In this document: positions 21,326 to 32,453 of the stretch, in pieces
Position numbering within the stretch: the stretch's first letter is position 1
How the letters are laid out: every line of letters starts with the position of its first letter
Translations under genes and position numbers: made by a program
The notes under the pieces: generated by a model
Database searches by the model: none
The model's input: only the letters and a program-made list of their open reading frames with translations
What the model was told of the DNA's origin: nothing
Source of the DNA: Glycine soja
Lineage: Eukaryota; Streptophyta; Magnoliopsida; Fabales; Fabaceae
DNA length: 64,000 nucleotides
Direction of reading: 5' to 3'
NCBI RefSeq assembly: GCF_004193775.1
Contig: NC_041012.1
Coordinates: 14,343,223 to 14,407,222, forward strand

Positions 21326-22301
21326 TGATGTAAGCTCCATTGGAGCTTGTAGGCCTAGGATCTTCTTCATCAATGAATTCCTTTGCTTCTTGGAAGATGA
21401 ATGGCAACGGAATGGAGAAGGAAGAGAGAGAGGAGACGCCACTTCAAGGAGAAGATGAGTCTAGAAGAAGCTCACCACCATAGGAGGCCATAGATAAGAG
21501 CTTGGAGGAAGAAGGAGATGAATGAAGGGAGAGGAAGAGAAGAGCACAAAATTTTGTGCTCTAAAAGAGCTTTGAAATCTAAAGTTTAATTTTCAAATGA
21601 CCAAAGTTCAAAAAATGCACGCACATGACCTCTATTTATAGCCTAAGTGTCATATAAAATTGGAGGGAAATTTGAATTTCTATTCAAATTTCTATTCAAA
21701 TTTGAAATTGAATTTGTGGAGCCCAATTTTGGAGCCAAAATTTCACTAATTATGATTATTGAATTTTAGCTATGGTTCAGCCCACTAATCCAAGATCAAG
21801 TCCAAGATTCTCCACTAAGTGTGCTTAGGTGTCATGAGGCATGTAAAGCATGAAGGACATGCACAAAGTGTGACTATATGATGTGGCAATGGGGTGTAGC
21901 AAGCAAATGCTCACCTCCCCCTCTAAAATTTAATTGGATTGGGCTTCTCCCAATTCAATTAAATTTATTTCTCAACACACACACATCAAATATTCACTTA
22001 ATGCATGTGAAATTACAAAACTACCCTTAATACAAAAACTAGTCTAGGTGCCCTAAAATACAAGGGCGGAAACATCCTACATTTCTAGGATACCTTACCT
22101 ACATTATGGATCCCTAAATACAAGGCCCAAAAATAATGAAATCCTAATCTAATATGTACAAAGATAAGTGGGCTCATACTTTGCCCATGGGCCCAAAATC
22201 TACGCTAAGGCTCATGAGAACCTTAAGGCCTTCTCTTGCATCTCTGACCCAATCTTTTTGGAGTCTTCTATACAATGCCCTTGGGGGGTAGGATTGCATC
22301 A
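21326..22301 (-). mobile_element. solo-type LTR, unclassified family (copy 2), without matching target duplication
   Basis: Plus-strand ends TGATGTAAGCTCC...GGATTGCATCA, about 976 bp, nearly collinear with copy 1 at 8941-9913. The left flank is CTAAT and the right flank CTAGG, so only three of five bases agree. The left flank is Ogre gag (+) and the right flank is an Athila element (-), so the LTR sits on a junction of two elements. This fits recombination between two separate insertions or a deletion starting at the LTR edge. Confidence 0.8.
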
Positions 22302-22640
22302 CTAGGGCTTAGCGCCACATGCTGCGCTTAGCGCTTTCTGCAACACAAATTTTTTCTGCAATATGCGCTTAGCCTGAGATGTAAGGCTTAGCGCGCAATC
22401 AAGCTTCAACTTACAAAGAGTAGTTTAGGCTTAGCGCAACAAGCGCGCTAAGCCGACTGCTTGAAGTTTAATTCCAATGAAGATGTTGGGCTTAGCACAG
22501 TGATGTGTGCTTAGCTGAACTATTCAGCCAACTAGCCAGGGGTCTAAGCACTTAGCGCGAGCAAGCTCAGGCTTAGCATGTGAAGATATGGCGCTTAGCG
22601 CAATGGTTGCGCTTAGCGGATGGGTAACTGAAAATTTTTT
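22302..22640. repeat. cluster of GCGCTAAGCGC-type motifs
   Basis: At least a dozen degenerate copies of GCTAAGC/GCTTAGC occur, several being full GCGCTTAGCGC, which is a palindrome around its central base. The same motif clusters in the Athila LTRs at about 4430-4640 and 27530-27740. No gene is present here. Confidence 0.75.
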
Positions 22641-22846
22641 CTGAGTCTTTTTTGTCCATCTCTTCACCTAGGCTTAAAAGCCCCCCTTGTTCACTACTAA
22701 ACAAGCTGAAAAATTAATCACAATCACAAGCAACTATCCTAACTACATGCAAGAGATACAAAATGAAGAAGAGAAAAGGGAAAGAAAAGCTGGGTTGCCT
22801 CCCAGTAAACGCTTTTTTAACGTCATTAGCTTGACGCACCTTCTTG

Positions 22847-25321
22847 TTATCCAGGGTCCAACAAGGTTTCTACTTCCAGAACCTTTTTCTCAAGCCTCCT
22901 CTCCTCCATCACATGAACCTTCATACAGTCATTTTGATTAGGTGGATCTTTATCTTCATGGAATAGGTCAAAGCTGATTTTCTGATCTTCTATAACCATT
23001 TGCACCATCTTTTTTCCTATCTACCATGCAACTTGCGGTAGACATGAATGGGCATCCAAGAATAAGAGGAATGTCAGAGTTCTCTTCTATATCCATCACG
23101 ATGAAATCATCTGGAAAAATTAGATACTTAACCTTCACCAAGACGTCTTCAATCACTCCATATGGCCTTGTGATGGAGTGATCAGCTAATTGAAGGGTCA
23201 TGCGTGTGGGCATTATCTCTAGCTCTCCAAGTCGCCAGCACATGGAGAAAGGCATTAAATTGATACTAGCTCCCAAGTCTATGAGAGCTTTACACACAAC
23301 AACCTCACCAATGGAACACAGTATAGTGACACTTCCAGGATCATTGTGCTTCTGGGGAAGGATGCATTGAATGACCGCACTACAGTTACCTTCCACTATA
23401 ATAGTATCACTATGTATGTACAAGTTCTTCTTAGTTAGCATGTCTTTTAAAAATTTGGATTAGAAGGGCATTTGTTGGAGAGCCTCTTTTAAAGGCAAAG
23501 TAATTTCCAGTTTCTTGAAGACGTCAAGAAATCTGACCAAGTGTCTTTCCTTGTCTTTCCAGGAAGGTACCAAAGGGTATGGTACTTTCTTGCCTTCAGT
23601 AAGAGTAGTCTCTTTCTTCTTCTCTCGCACAGCCTCACTCTTGCCCTTTTTTTCTCCTCATCGACCTTCTCTTTTTCTTTTTCCTTTTTCTGATCTTTTT
23701 CTTTTTCTTTTTCTTTTATTTCTTTTTCTTTTTCTTGTCCTTCCTTCATCTTTATTCCTTCTTGACTATCTTTTATTTGGGTCTCTCTCTCCTGGTCATC
23801 TTCATCATCCAAAATCTCCTCAAGTTCAACAAAGTCTGAAACTAGTTCTAGTGTCGGCTCAGCTGTCGACTGTTGTTTATATCCCTCCACCTTCTCTTTA
23901 GCTCTACCTTCATCAGCCTGAATTGCTATTCTACTCCTTGTCATTACAGCTTTACATTCTTCCTTCGGATTCTTCTCAGTATTTTCAGTAAAGCTACTTG
24001 ATGGCCTATTCGCCAATTGCTTTGCGAGCTGGCCCACTTGGACCTCCAGATTCTTAATGGCGGACTCCGTGCTCTTTTGGTTAGACATTGAAACCTGCAT
24101 AAACTGAGCTAAAGTCTCTTCTAGCTTCATGGTACACTCATAGAGACTAGGCACTTGCTGTTGAGGCCTATTGGACAGTCCCCCCTGGTCTCTGTTGAAT
24201 TGATTGCTAGGGTGGTTCTGCCATTGTCTCTGTTGTTGATATTGCTGGCCATTTTGGAATTCGGTAAATCCTCCTGCATTAAAAGTATTTATGGGCTAAT
24301 TCCCCATGTAGTTGACTTCATGAATAATTGGTTTTTCACTAGGGATACAACATCGAGAGTCATGAGCTCCACCACAGATTGTACATCCTGCAACCTGCAA
24401 AATAGAAGATTGTGAAGTTTATGCTGAATGAAGCTGAGTTGGCAACTTACTTAGTGTCTCGGTTAATGCCTCCAGTTGCTTAGATAGTAACTTGTTCTAC
24501 GCCAATAACGCATCCTGTGATGTAAGCTCCAATAAGCTCTTTTTGGTTGGGATGTGTGCTCTGTCTCTTAAGATGGCAATATCACTAGTAGCCATGTTTT
24601 CAATAAGGTCCATTGTTTCTTCAGGAGTCTTCAACTTGATTTTACCCCCAGCTGAAGCATCAAGAAGTTGCTTAGATTGTGGTCTTAACCTATCTATAGA
24701 GATATTGAGTTGTATCGGTTCTGAAAAACTGTGAGTGGGAGTTTTTCTTAACAAGCCTCTGAATCTTTCTAGGGCATCACTCAACGATTCATCTAGAAAC
24801 TGGTGGAAGGAAGAGATGGCGGCTTTTCCTTTTGTAGTCTTCGACTTAGGGAAATATTTCTTTAAAAACTTATCTACAACTTCATCCCAAGTCTTTAGAC
24901 TGTTCCGTTTAAAAGAATGAAGCCACCTCTTAGCTTCTCCAAATAGTGAAAATGAAAACAAACTCAATCTGATTGAATCTTCTGGCACACCAGCCAACTG
25001 AATGGTATTGCATATTTCAATGTAAGTGGTCAGGTGTGCGTATGGGTCTTCATTTGGTAGACCATGAAATAGATTATTTTGAATCAACTGTATCAAAGAA
25101 GGAGGATATGTGATTGTTTGTGCCTGAACCTCTGATCGTGCTATATTGGAAAAGAATTGCGACACAGTGGAACTTGAGTAATCTTCCAGGGTCACTCTTC
25201 TTAACTCTTTAGCCATAATAACTTCTTCAACAAAATCAGTATGTGATTGCCCTACAATTGGAAAGCTAAAAGATGCATCGGAAGATCGAGGTTCTTCTTC
25301 TAGAGTTGCCACTGCTTCCAA
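22847..25321 (-). pseudogene. Athila-type gag and aspartic protease
   Basis: Starts at 25321 and reads about 275 codons through a Retrotrans_gag domain (GEAKRWLHSF to RFRGLLRKTP, about residues 125-205). A stop follows near 24494, then a CX2CX3HX3C knuckle (CTICGGAHDSRC, about 24380) and further stops. After that comes a long Glu/Lys-rich linker (about 23880-23640). A frameshift near 23620 leads into the protease frame, with catalytic DLGAS (ALIDLGASINLMP, about 23280). A second frameshift falls in an A-run near 23010, and reading ends at 22847. Compared with the Athila element at 51684-55645, everything after protease is missing. Confidence 0.82.
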
Positions 25322-25580
25322 GTCCTACTAAAATTTTCTTATTCTCTCTGTGTTGCGCCTCCTGCAAGTAGCGTTAATCTCCAAATCGATGGGGATCAAA
25401 TCACTTGCAGTAGATCTTCTTTGCATACAAGAGAAACAGAACAGCAATTATCCAGTTCAAAAGAACAATGAATTTGTACAGTAACTAAAATATGAACAAA
25501 AAGAATCAATGAATCAAAGTGAAAAATATAAAGCAATGTCGTAAAACTGAACTAAACTCTTCTAATGAATTAAGTTCCCT

Positions 25581-25593
25581 GGCAACGGTGCCA
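25581..25593 (-). other. primer binding site, Athila type
   Basis: Minus strand TGGCACCGTTGCC, four bases downstream of the LTR end. Athila-like elements have a TGGCGCCGTTGCC-type primer site; here one base differs. Confidence 0.75.
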
Positions 25594-25597
25594 TAAA

Positions 25598-27943
25598 TGC
25601 TTTGTGTCTAATTTTTTTTACCCTTTAACACAGTTCCTTTCTCTCAAATTTACAAGCAGTATATTCAAGGGAAATGAAATATCGGAAAGCGCACCGGGTC
25701 GTCAAGCATTTAAAATTAAAAGGGAGTAATCTGAGTATCGAACTTAGGGAACTTGTTTATTAGACAGAGTTTTATTCAGAAATAGGGCATTGTGTGAACA
25801 AACATTGATAATTGAGAATATAAACAAAAGTAAACTAGATGCTATGTTAAAAAGCAATAAATGCAAGTAATTAAAAAGTAGACAACAATAGGTAAAAAGC
25901 ATTGGGTCTTTCTAATAAACGAGTTGATGCATACGAAGATATTTCTCTAATGAATCATGTTCTTATGTTCTATGCTAAAGCCTAATGTACTAAACCTCGA
26001 TCCCTCGTAAGTTTAGACTAATTTAACCCAAGCTTCATCCTCAGATCCCTCTTATTGAACTAGGCTTAACTTAAATAGCATTATCATCACAACATAACAA
26101 GAAAATTAAAACCCCGCAATCCATCCCTGGTAATGCAGTTATTTAGCCCTGCTTCTATCATGTTCTAAGGAAATAGTACATTTCCCAATGCTAAAGACAC
26201 CTAACAGTACACACAAGTGGGTGATTAGGCCAAGAGCATGCAGTAATTAAGCATTGAAAGAAACATTGAACACACAAAACACAATTAATTAGATATGAAA
26301 AGTAATTACATCAACTGTTCATTAGAAATCCCCAACTAGGGTTTTTAGCCAGCCATACAAGGAACCCTAATACAAATGAGACAGAAAGTATAGAGCAATT
26401 GTTGCTTACACAGGAAGGGGGATCCCTCCTCCTCTTCTTGGCACCTCACAATCACTCAAACACTTTCTAATATCTCAAAGTGATGAACCCTAGCTTCCTT
26501 GCTTAGTTGCTGCCTCCAAAGCACTATTCTCGAAGTCTGTGCAAAAATATGCAGCTCTGGTCTCTAAAAATCGTACCCTAATTCTGACAATTCAGGCTTA
26601 AATTGATGGAAGCTTGCTTGTGAAGCTTCTATGGAGGTTGGATCTTTGAGCTTCAATGAGGTCCTTCAATGGTGATTTTCCACCATGGAGATGCAGCGGA
26701 AGGCAAAGGAGAAGAGGAGAGGGGAGGCACCATCCACAAGGGAATAAGCCAAGGAAAAAGGAGTTTCACCACCAAGAATGTGCCTTGGATAAGAAGCCTG
26801 AAGAGGATGCTTTAATGGAGGGAAAGAAAGAGAGAAGGGGGGAGCACGAAATTGAAGGAATAAAAGAGGGAGAGAAGTGGAACTTTGAAGTGTGTCTCAT
26901 AAGACTTTCATTCATCAAAGTTACAGCAAGTGTTACACATGCTTCTATTTATAGACAAGGTAACTTTCTTGAGAAGCTTTCTTGATAAAACTTCCTTGAG
27001 AGCTTCTTTGAGAAAACTTCCTTGAGAAGCTAGAGCTTAGCTACATACACCCTCTAATAACTAAGTTCACCTCCTTGAGAAGCTTCCTTGAGAAGATTCC
27101 TAAAGAAGCTATAGCTTTGCTACACACACCTCTCTAATAGCTAAGCTCACCTCCTTGAGATGAGAAGCTAGAGCTTAGCTACACACCCCCTATAATAGCT
27201 AACCTCACCCTCATTCCAAAAATACATGAAAATACAAAAAAAAAAGTCCCTACTAAAAAGACTACTCAAAATGCCCTGAAATACAAGGCTAAAACCCTAT
27301 ACTACTAGAATGGCCAAAATACAAGGCCCAAAAGAAGGAAAAACCTATTCTAACATTTACAAAGAAGAGTAAATCCAACCTTGACCCATGGGCTCAAAAA
27401 TCTACCCTAAGGTTCATGAGAACCATAGGGCCTTCTTTAGTAGCTCTAGCCCAATCCTCTTGGAGTCTTTTATCCAATACCCTTGGGGGGCAGGATTGCA
27501 TCACAAATAGGCTCTAAAATCGTGACGTCACGCTTAGCGCCACCCTCGCGCTTAGTGCCAGTCGTGCGCTGAGCCTAGCAAGAGACAAACGTCTCGCTTA
27601 GTAAGCTGATCTTGCGCTTAGTGCACGGCCTTGATTCTTGTGCTCTGCCAAATTCCCTTGTCATGCTAAGCACGTTAAAGCTGCGCTTAGCTTCGAATGC
27701 GCATTGAGCTCAAATGGTCCACTGAGCGTGACTGCTCCTTTTGCACTTCAAGACTTAGCCTTATTTAAACCTGAAATTATGCAAATTTTATCATTAAATC
27801 ACATGGGAGATACTCTAAAGACAGCTATTCAAACAAAACAAGATTTATATACAAATTCCTACAAAATAACTATAAATTGGGGAACTATACAAGTTTTAGA
27901 AAATGTTTTCTATACAAAAGTTGGTCGTATAAGACAACTAACA
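25598..27943 (-). mobile_element. Athila-type 5' LTR, split by a nested LTR
   Basis: On the minus strand it starts TGTTAGTTGTCTTATACGACC (27943) and ends near ACACAAAGCA (25598), followed by the primer site. It is related along its length to the solo LTR at 4199-5726. Without the nested LTR (26604-27503) it is about 1.45 kb. The 3' boundary is set from the primer site and could be off by a few bases. Confidence 0.78.
26604..27503 (-). mobile_element. solo LTR, unclassified family (copy 3)
   Basis: Plus-strand ends TGATGGAAGC...GGATTGCATCA, about 900 bp, flanked by TAAAT (26599-26603) and CAAAT (27504-27508), a target duplication with one change. The homologous Athila LTR at 4199-5726 shows the uninterrupted site near 4650-4665. 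Minus-strand TATA-like CTATAAATAG lies near 26945-26954. It is more diverged from copies 1 and 2 in the middle than at the ends. Confidence 0.82.
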
Positions 27944-27982
27944 ATTACTCACTGCATATTTTGTTGTTTTAGCAGTAAACAC

Positions 27983-29270
27983 TGTCGCAACCCACCCTTT
28001 GGCGGGAGGGCAACGTGAGGCTCATGAGTGCGTCTTCCCAGGAAGGAAAATGCACAGAGTAGCCACCAACGTTTATTTGAGGAAAATGTTAGAAAAACCA
28101 ACAGAGGTCTACGAATTTCAAAAAAAAGGTTAGGGAGTTGTTTACTCACGGGGAAGGTATTAGCACCCCACGCGTTCGTCACAAGGGATGACAACCTTTA
28201 ATCAAATATGAAAAATCATGACTTCAAATTTATTTTATTTTCCCTTTTTATGTTTTTAGCTTTTTAGGGTCGACAAGAGCAGGACTCTTGCTCCTACGTA
28301 TCCTCAATTGCGATGAGAAACTCAGACCTACATAGTTCTTCGAAAAGCAAGAAAGTTATGTGGAGTGTTGATTTTAGACTGTTAAACAGTTCGTTTTAAC
28401 CGATAAAAGTAAAAAGACCATTTAAGGTGTTGGACCTTTGAGCGGATTCAAGTGATTTTCTTGTGGACAAAAGCTTGATTACAAGTTGATTTAGTTTTGG
28501 TTTCACTTGGTTATTTTCCAACCCATTAAAAGAGAACTTTCAAAGTAAATGACCGGGTGAAACTTATTTTTTTTTTATGATTAACCGAGGTTATGACACA
28601 AACGATCGGTTGAATTTTATTTTAACGGTGATTAAATGAGATTACAACACAAATGATCGGTTCAAATTCATTTTAACATTGATTAAGTGAGATTACGGCT
28701 TAAACGATCGGTCGAAACTCACTTAAAACAAAGAAAAAGATCACCGATGGTAGAAGAACGAAGATGAAGACATGCAAAGCAAGGATGGACCCCTAAGGGT
28801 GCATAGAATGAATTCAAAGCTTCAAAATAGAAAACTAACTGATCGACGAACGATGAAGAACGATCACAGAATCGACCACGGAATCGTTACGGAAGCGCCT
28901 CGGCCTTGATTTTTCTTCTTCTTTCTCCTTCTTCTCACTAATTTCACTCAAATCTTGTTGATTTCAGGTGTTGGACCCTTCCTTCAGCCCCCCTCACGCC
29001 TATTTATAGGAAATGAGGGGTGGAGGTTGCACAGCAGCTCGCCCTGGCAAGCTGGTTGCTTCATCCCTAAGCTTTCTAGTGGGCCCAGGGGCTGGAAAAT
29101 GTTCCCAAAGTGACCATTTTGGCCCTCTTTTGAACATCTTGCACATTTTCATCCGAAACATCACAAAACCCTATGGATTGCGCGACAATTAGTGTTAAGC
29201 AGCTCAATTTGGCCGGCAAGAATCCAAATGTTGACCAACGATCATCCCCAGACAAAATTAAGGTATGACA
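27983..29270 (-). mobile_element. 3' LTR of the Ogre/Tat element
   Basis: On the minus strand it starts TGTCATACC (29270) and ends GTTGCGACA (27983). The preceding purine tract, AATGAGGGGCAAC (minus strand, 29283-29271), is a good polypurine tract and fixes the strand of this LTR family. It is about 1.29 kb, shorter than the solo copies at 1418, 16986 and 59380 (1.7-1.8 kb), with the loss mainly inside the U3 half. TATA-like CTATAAATAG lies near 28997-29006. Confidence 0.82.
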
Positions 29271-29321
29271 GTTGCCCCTCATTACTTATCTTTTATTGGA
29301 GATAAAATGGAAGTAAGGATT

Positions 29322-30020
29322 GAAAACAACAAAAATAGATGACCATGATTGTCCTTGCATGCCAACAGACTTGCTTGTCTCCTGAAGGCAAAGGAGACTA
29401 CAATAGTCTTGAAAACAACAAAAATGGATGACCATGATTGTCTCCACATGCCAATGGACTCGCTTGTCTCTAGAAGGCAAAAGAGACCGCAATAGTCTTG
29501 AAAATAACAAAAATGGATGACCATGATTGTCTCCGCATGCCAACGGGCTCGCTTGTCTCTGGAAGGCAAAGAAGACTTTAATAGTCTTGATCGAAAGACA
29601 TTGAAGTCTTTGAAAAGGGGCAGATGAACATAATTTGTCCCTGCGTGCCAACAGACTTGATTGTCTCTGGAAGGCAAAAAAGGCTTTAATAGTCTTGATC
29701 GAAAGCCATTGAAGTCTTCAAAAAGAGGCAGATGACCATAATTTGTCTCTGGGTGCCAACGGACTTGATTGTCCCTGGAAGGCAAAGAAGACTGTGATAG
29801 TCTTGATCGAAAGACATTGAAGTCTTCGAAAAGGGGCAGATGACCATAATTTGTCTCTACATGCCAAAGGACTTGATTGTCTTTGGAAGGCAAAAAAGAC
29901 TTTAATAGTCTTGATCGAAAGACATTGAAGTCTTCGAAAAGAGGCAGATGAACATAATTTATCTCTGTGTGCCAACGGACTTGATTGTCTCTGGAAGGCA
30001 AAGAAGATTGTGATAGTGTT
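29322..30020. repeat. tandem repeats of 89 bp and 108 bp before the Ogre 3' LTR
   Basis: Two blocks. Units starting GAAAACAACAAAAAT occur at 29322, 29411 and 29500, a period of 89 bp. Then ATAGTCTTGATCG-type units occur at 29581, 29689, 29797, 29905 and 30013, an exact period of 108 bp. Units carry small inverted repeats such as AAGACTttaatAGTCTT and AAGACattgaaGTCTT, the same design as 13690-15180 although unit lengths differ. The apparent 263-codon minus-strand frame is a product of 108 being divisible by three. Confidence 0.88.
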
Positions 30021-30362
30021 GAGAATCTTTCTCTAAAATGTGAACACGCTTTAGCAAAGAAAGAAATCTCCAAACCGATCAGAGCAACATATATTTTTGA
30101 AGAAAAACAGTGTGACGATTGGGGAAGGAAAGCATGCTAATAGAATTCTCATAACCACAAATGAGATTTGGGACATTTGCATTTCATCTCTAAAAGAACA
30201 TTTAGAAGAAAGCACTAGGTCCAATTGAAAATAGAGGAAAACCGCTCATAGTGTATAAAATCTCACACATGAAAGTGTTTCATTCTAACTCCAAACCATA
30301 GACATGTCATGATTTGACTTTGAAAGTTGTTTCCTATCAAATCAAAGATAATATGCATAATC
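29883..30362. repeat. 480-bp direct duplication, copy A
   Basis: Matches 31974-32453 base for base apart from scattered substitutions, with the same length. It begins inside a 108-bp repeat unit (TTGGAAGGCAAAAAAGAC) and ends GCATAATC directly at the copia LTR end (30363). Confidence 0.9.
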
Positions 30363-31973
30363 TGTTGGATCGAGTGGCCTCAGAATAATTAAGAAGGGGG
30401 GGTTGAATTAATTATTCTTAAACCTTTACTAATTAAAAAATTACTCTTCCAAGGCTTTGACTAAGTTGTTAAGAGAATGAGGAGTAGAAGAGAAACTTAA
30501 CAGAAAGTAAAAGTGGAAATTAAATGCACAATGGAAATTAAAAGAGTAGGGAAGAAGGAGACAAACACACAAGAGTTTTTATACTGGTTCGGCAACAACC
30601 CATGCCTACATCTAGTCCCCAAGTGACCTGCGGTCCTTGAGATTTCTTTCAACCTTGTAAAAATCCTTTTACAAGCAAATATCCACAAGGGATATACCCT
30701 CCCTTGTTCTCTTTGAACCTAGTGGATGTACCCTCCACTAGAACTGATCCACAAGAGATGTACCCTCTCTTGTTCTCAGTCAAACCCAAGTAGATGTACC
30801 CTCTACTTGTACCACAAAGGATGTACCCTCCAATGTGTTAAGACAAAGATCTCAGGCAGTTAAACCTTTGATACTTTGTGAATGGGGATACAAAAGAATT
30901 CTCAGGCAGTTAGTCCTTTGAATACTTTTGTATAAGGGAAAGGGAAGAATCAAAAGAATTCTCAGACTGTGTCATTTTGAATTCTTTGACAAGGGAGAAG
31001 GGAGACACAAAAGAATTCAGGCGGTTAGTTCTTCGTTCTTTTGGAAAAGGGAGAAGAGAGACACAAAAAGAATTCAAGCGGTTAGTCCTTGGCGAATTCT
31101 TTTTGGCAAAGAGAGAAGAGAATGAAAAGATGAATAGCACAAGTTTTCAAGGTTTAGAAAACCAGAAAACTTTGGAAAGCCTTTGGCACAAAGAAGAAGA
31201 AGAAGTTCAAAGAGATTCATGGCTTGTAAAAGATTGATTGAATAAGTGTTTTAAAAAGCAAATCAAAGCCTTGCTTTTATAGACTCTTCATGTCTAGCCA
31301 AGAGGACCATTTAGAAGAGTTATAACTTTTAGAAAAACTTAAAACAAATTTGAAAAAGTCAAAAACCATTTGAAGAGTTACATCTTTTGATTTATTCAGA
31401 AACAATCGCTGGTAATCGATTACACAAGGCTTTTATGTGAAAGGATGTGACTCTTCACATTTGAATTTGAATTTCAACGTTCAAAGACACTAGTAATCGA
31501 TTACCAAAACATTGTAATCGATTACAGCTTTTTGAAATTAATTGGAACGTTGTAAATTCAATTTGAAAACTTTTTCAAAAACATTTTGCTATTGGTAATC
31601 GATTACAACAATCTGGTAATCGATTACCAGAGAGTAAAAACTCTTTGGTAAACATGTTTTGTGAAAAATCCATGTGCTAATCAGTTTTTTGAAAAATCCT
31701 TTTCATACTTATCTTGATTAAGTCTTCTCTTGATTCTTGAATCTTGATCTACATTCTTGAAGCTTGATCCTTGAATCTTGATTCTTGGATTCAAATTTCC
31801 TCTTGAATCTTGAAGTGTTCTTCAACTTTTCCTCTTGAGTCTTGAATTGTTCTTGATTCCATCTTGAACATTTTGAAATCATTCGTTGATTGACCTTTGA
31901 GCTTTTGGTCATCACCTTTGTCATCATCTTTTGTTATCATCAAAACATCTTTGAATCATTCTTGATTCACCAG
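30363..31973 (-). mobile_element. copia LTR lacking its first bases, flanked by a 480-bp duplication
   Basis: Minus-strand relative of the solo LTR at 263-3589. The plus strand begins TGTTGGATC, the complement of the LTR 3' end. The other end stops about 19 bp short of the normal TGTAGAAGC start, where duplication copy B begins. It contains GTAATCGATTAC palindromes at about 31417, 31494, 31514, 31592 and 31615 and no nested insert, so it shows the empty site of the Ogre LTR at 1418. No 5-bp target duplication is seen; the 480-bp repeat takes its place. Confidence 0.85.
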
Positions 31974-32453
31974 TTGGAAGGCAAAAAAGACTTTAATAGT
32001 CTTGATCGAAAGGCATTGAAGTCTTCGAAAAGAGGCAGATGAACATAATTTGTCTCTGTGTGCCAACGGACTTGATTGTCTCTGGAAGGCAAAGAAGATT
32101 GTGATAGTGTTGAGAATCTTTCACTAAAACGCGAACATGCTTTAGCAAAGAAAGAAATCTCCAAACCGATTAGAGCAACATATATTTTTGAAGAAAAACA
32201 ATGTGACGATTGGGGAAGGAAAGCATGCTAATAGAATTCTCATAACCACAAATGAGATTTGGGACATTTGCATTTCATCTCTAAAAGAGCATTTAGAAGA
32301 AAGCACTTGGTCTAATTGAAAATAGAGGAAAACCACTCATAGTGTATAAAATCTCAAACAGGCAAGTGCTTCATTCTAACTCCAAACCACAGACATGTCA
32401 TGATTTGACTTTGTAAGTCGTTTCCTATCAAATCAAAGATAATATGCATAATC
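31974..32453. repeat. 480-bp direct duplication, copy B
   Basis: Second copy of 29883-30362. It continues past GCATAATC into CATGGATC, which is probably the original host continuation of the Ogre 3' region. Confidence 0.9.

Larger units (their letters stand above)
22302..27943 (-). mobile_element. Athila-type gypsy derivative carrying gag and protease only
   Basis: Minus-strand order: 5' LTR (27943-25598), primer site (25593-25581), gag and protease (25321-22847), then a 3' non-coding stretch with GCTAAGCGC motifs up to the break at 22301. RT, RNase H and integrase are absent. Soon after the protease-side stop comes CTGGGAGGCAACCCAG (minus strand, about 22804-22789), a sequence I know as following the end of pol in Athila-like elements. 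A later purine run, AACAAGGGGGGC (about 22694-22683), resembles a polypurine tract. No 3' LTR is recognised. Confidence 0.75.

Noticed and set aside
23515..23901. 128-codon plus-strand frame rich in Phe/Leu/Ser
   Set aside because: It is the antisense shadow of the Glu/Lys-rich linker of Athila gag-protease.
29282..30073. 263-codon minus-strand open frame
   Set aside because: The 108-bp repeat period is a multiple of three, so one frame stays open across units by chance. It is not a protein family that I recognise.
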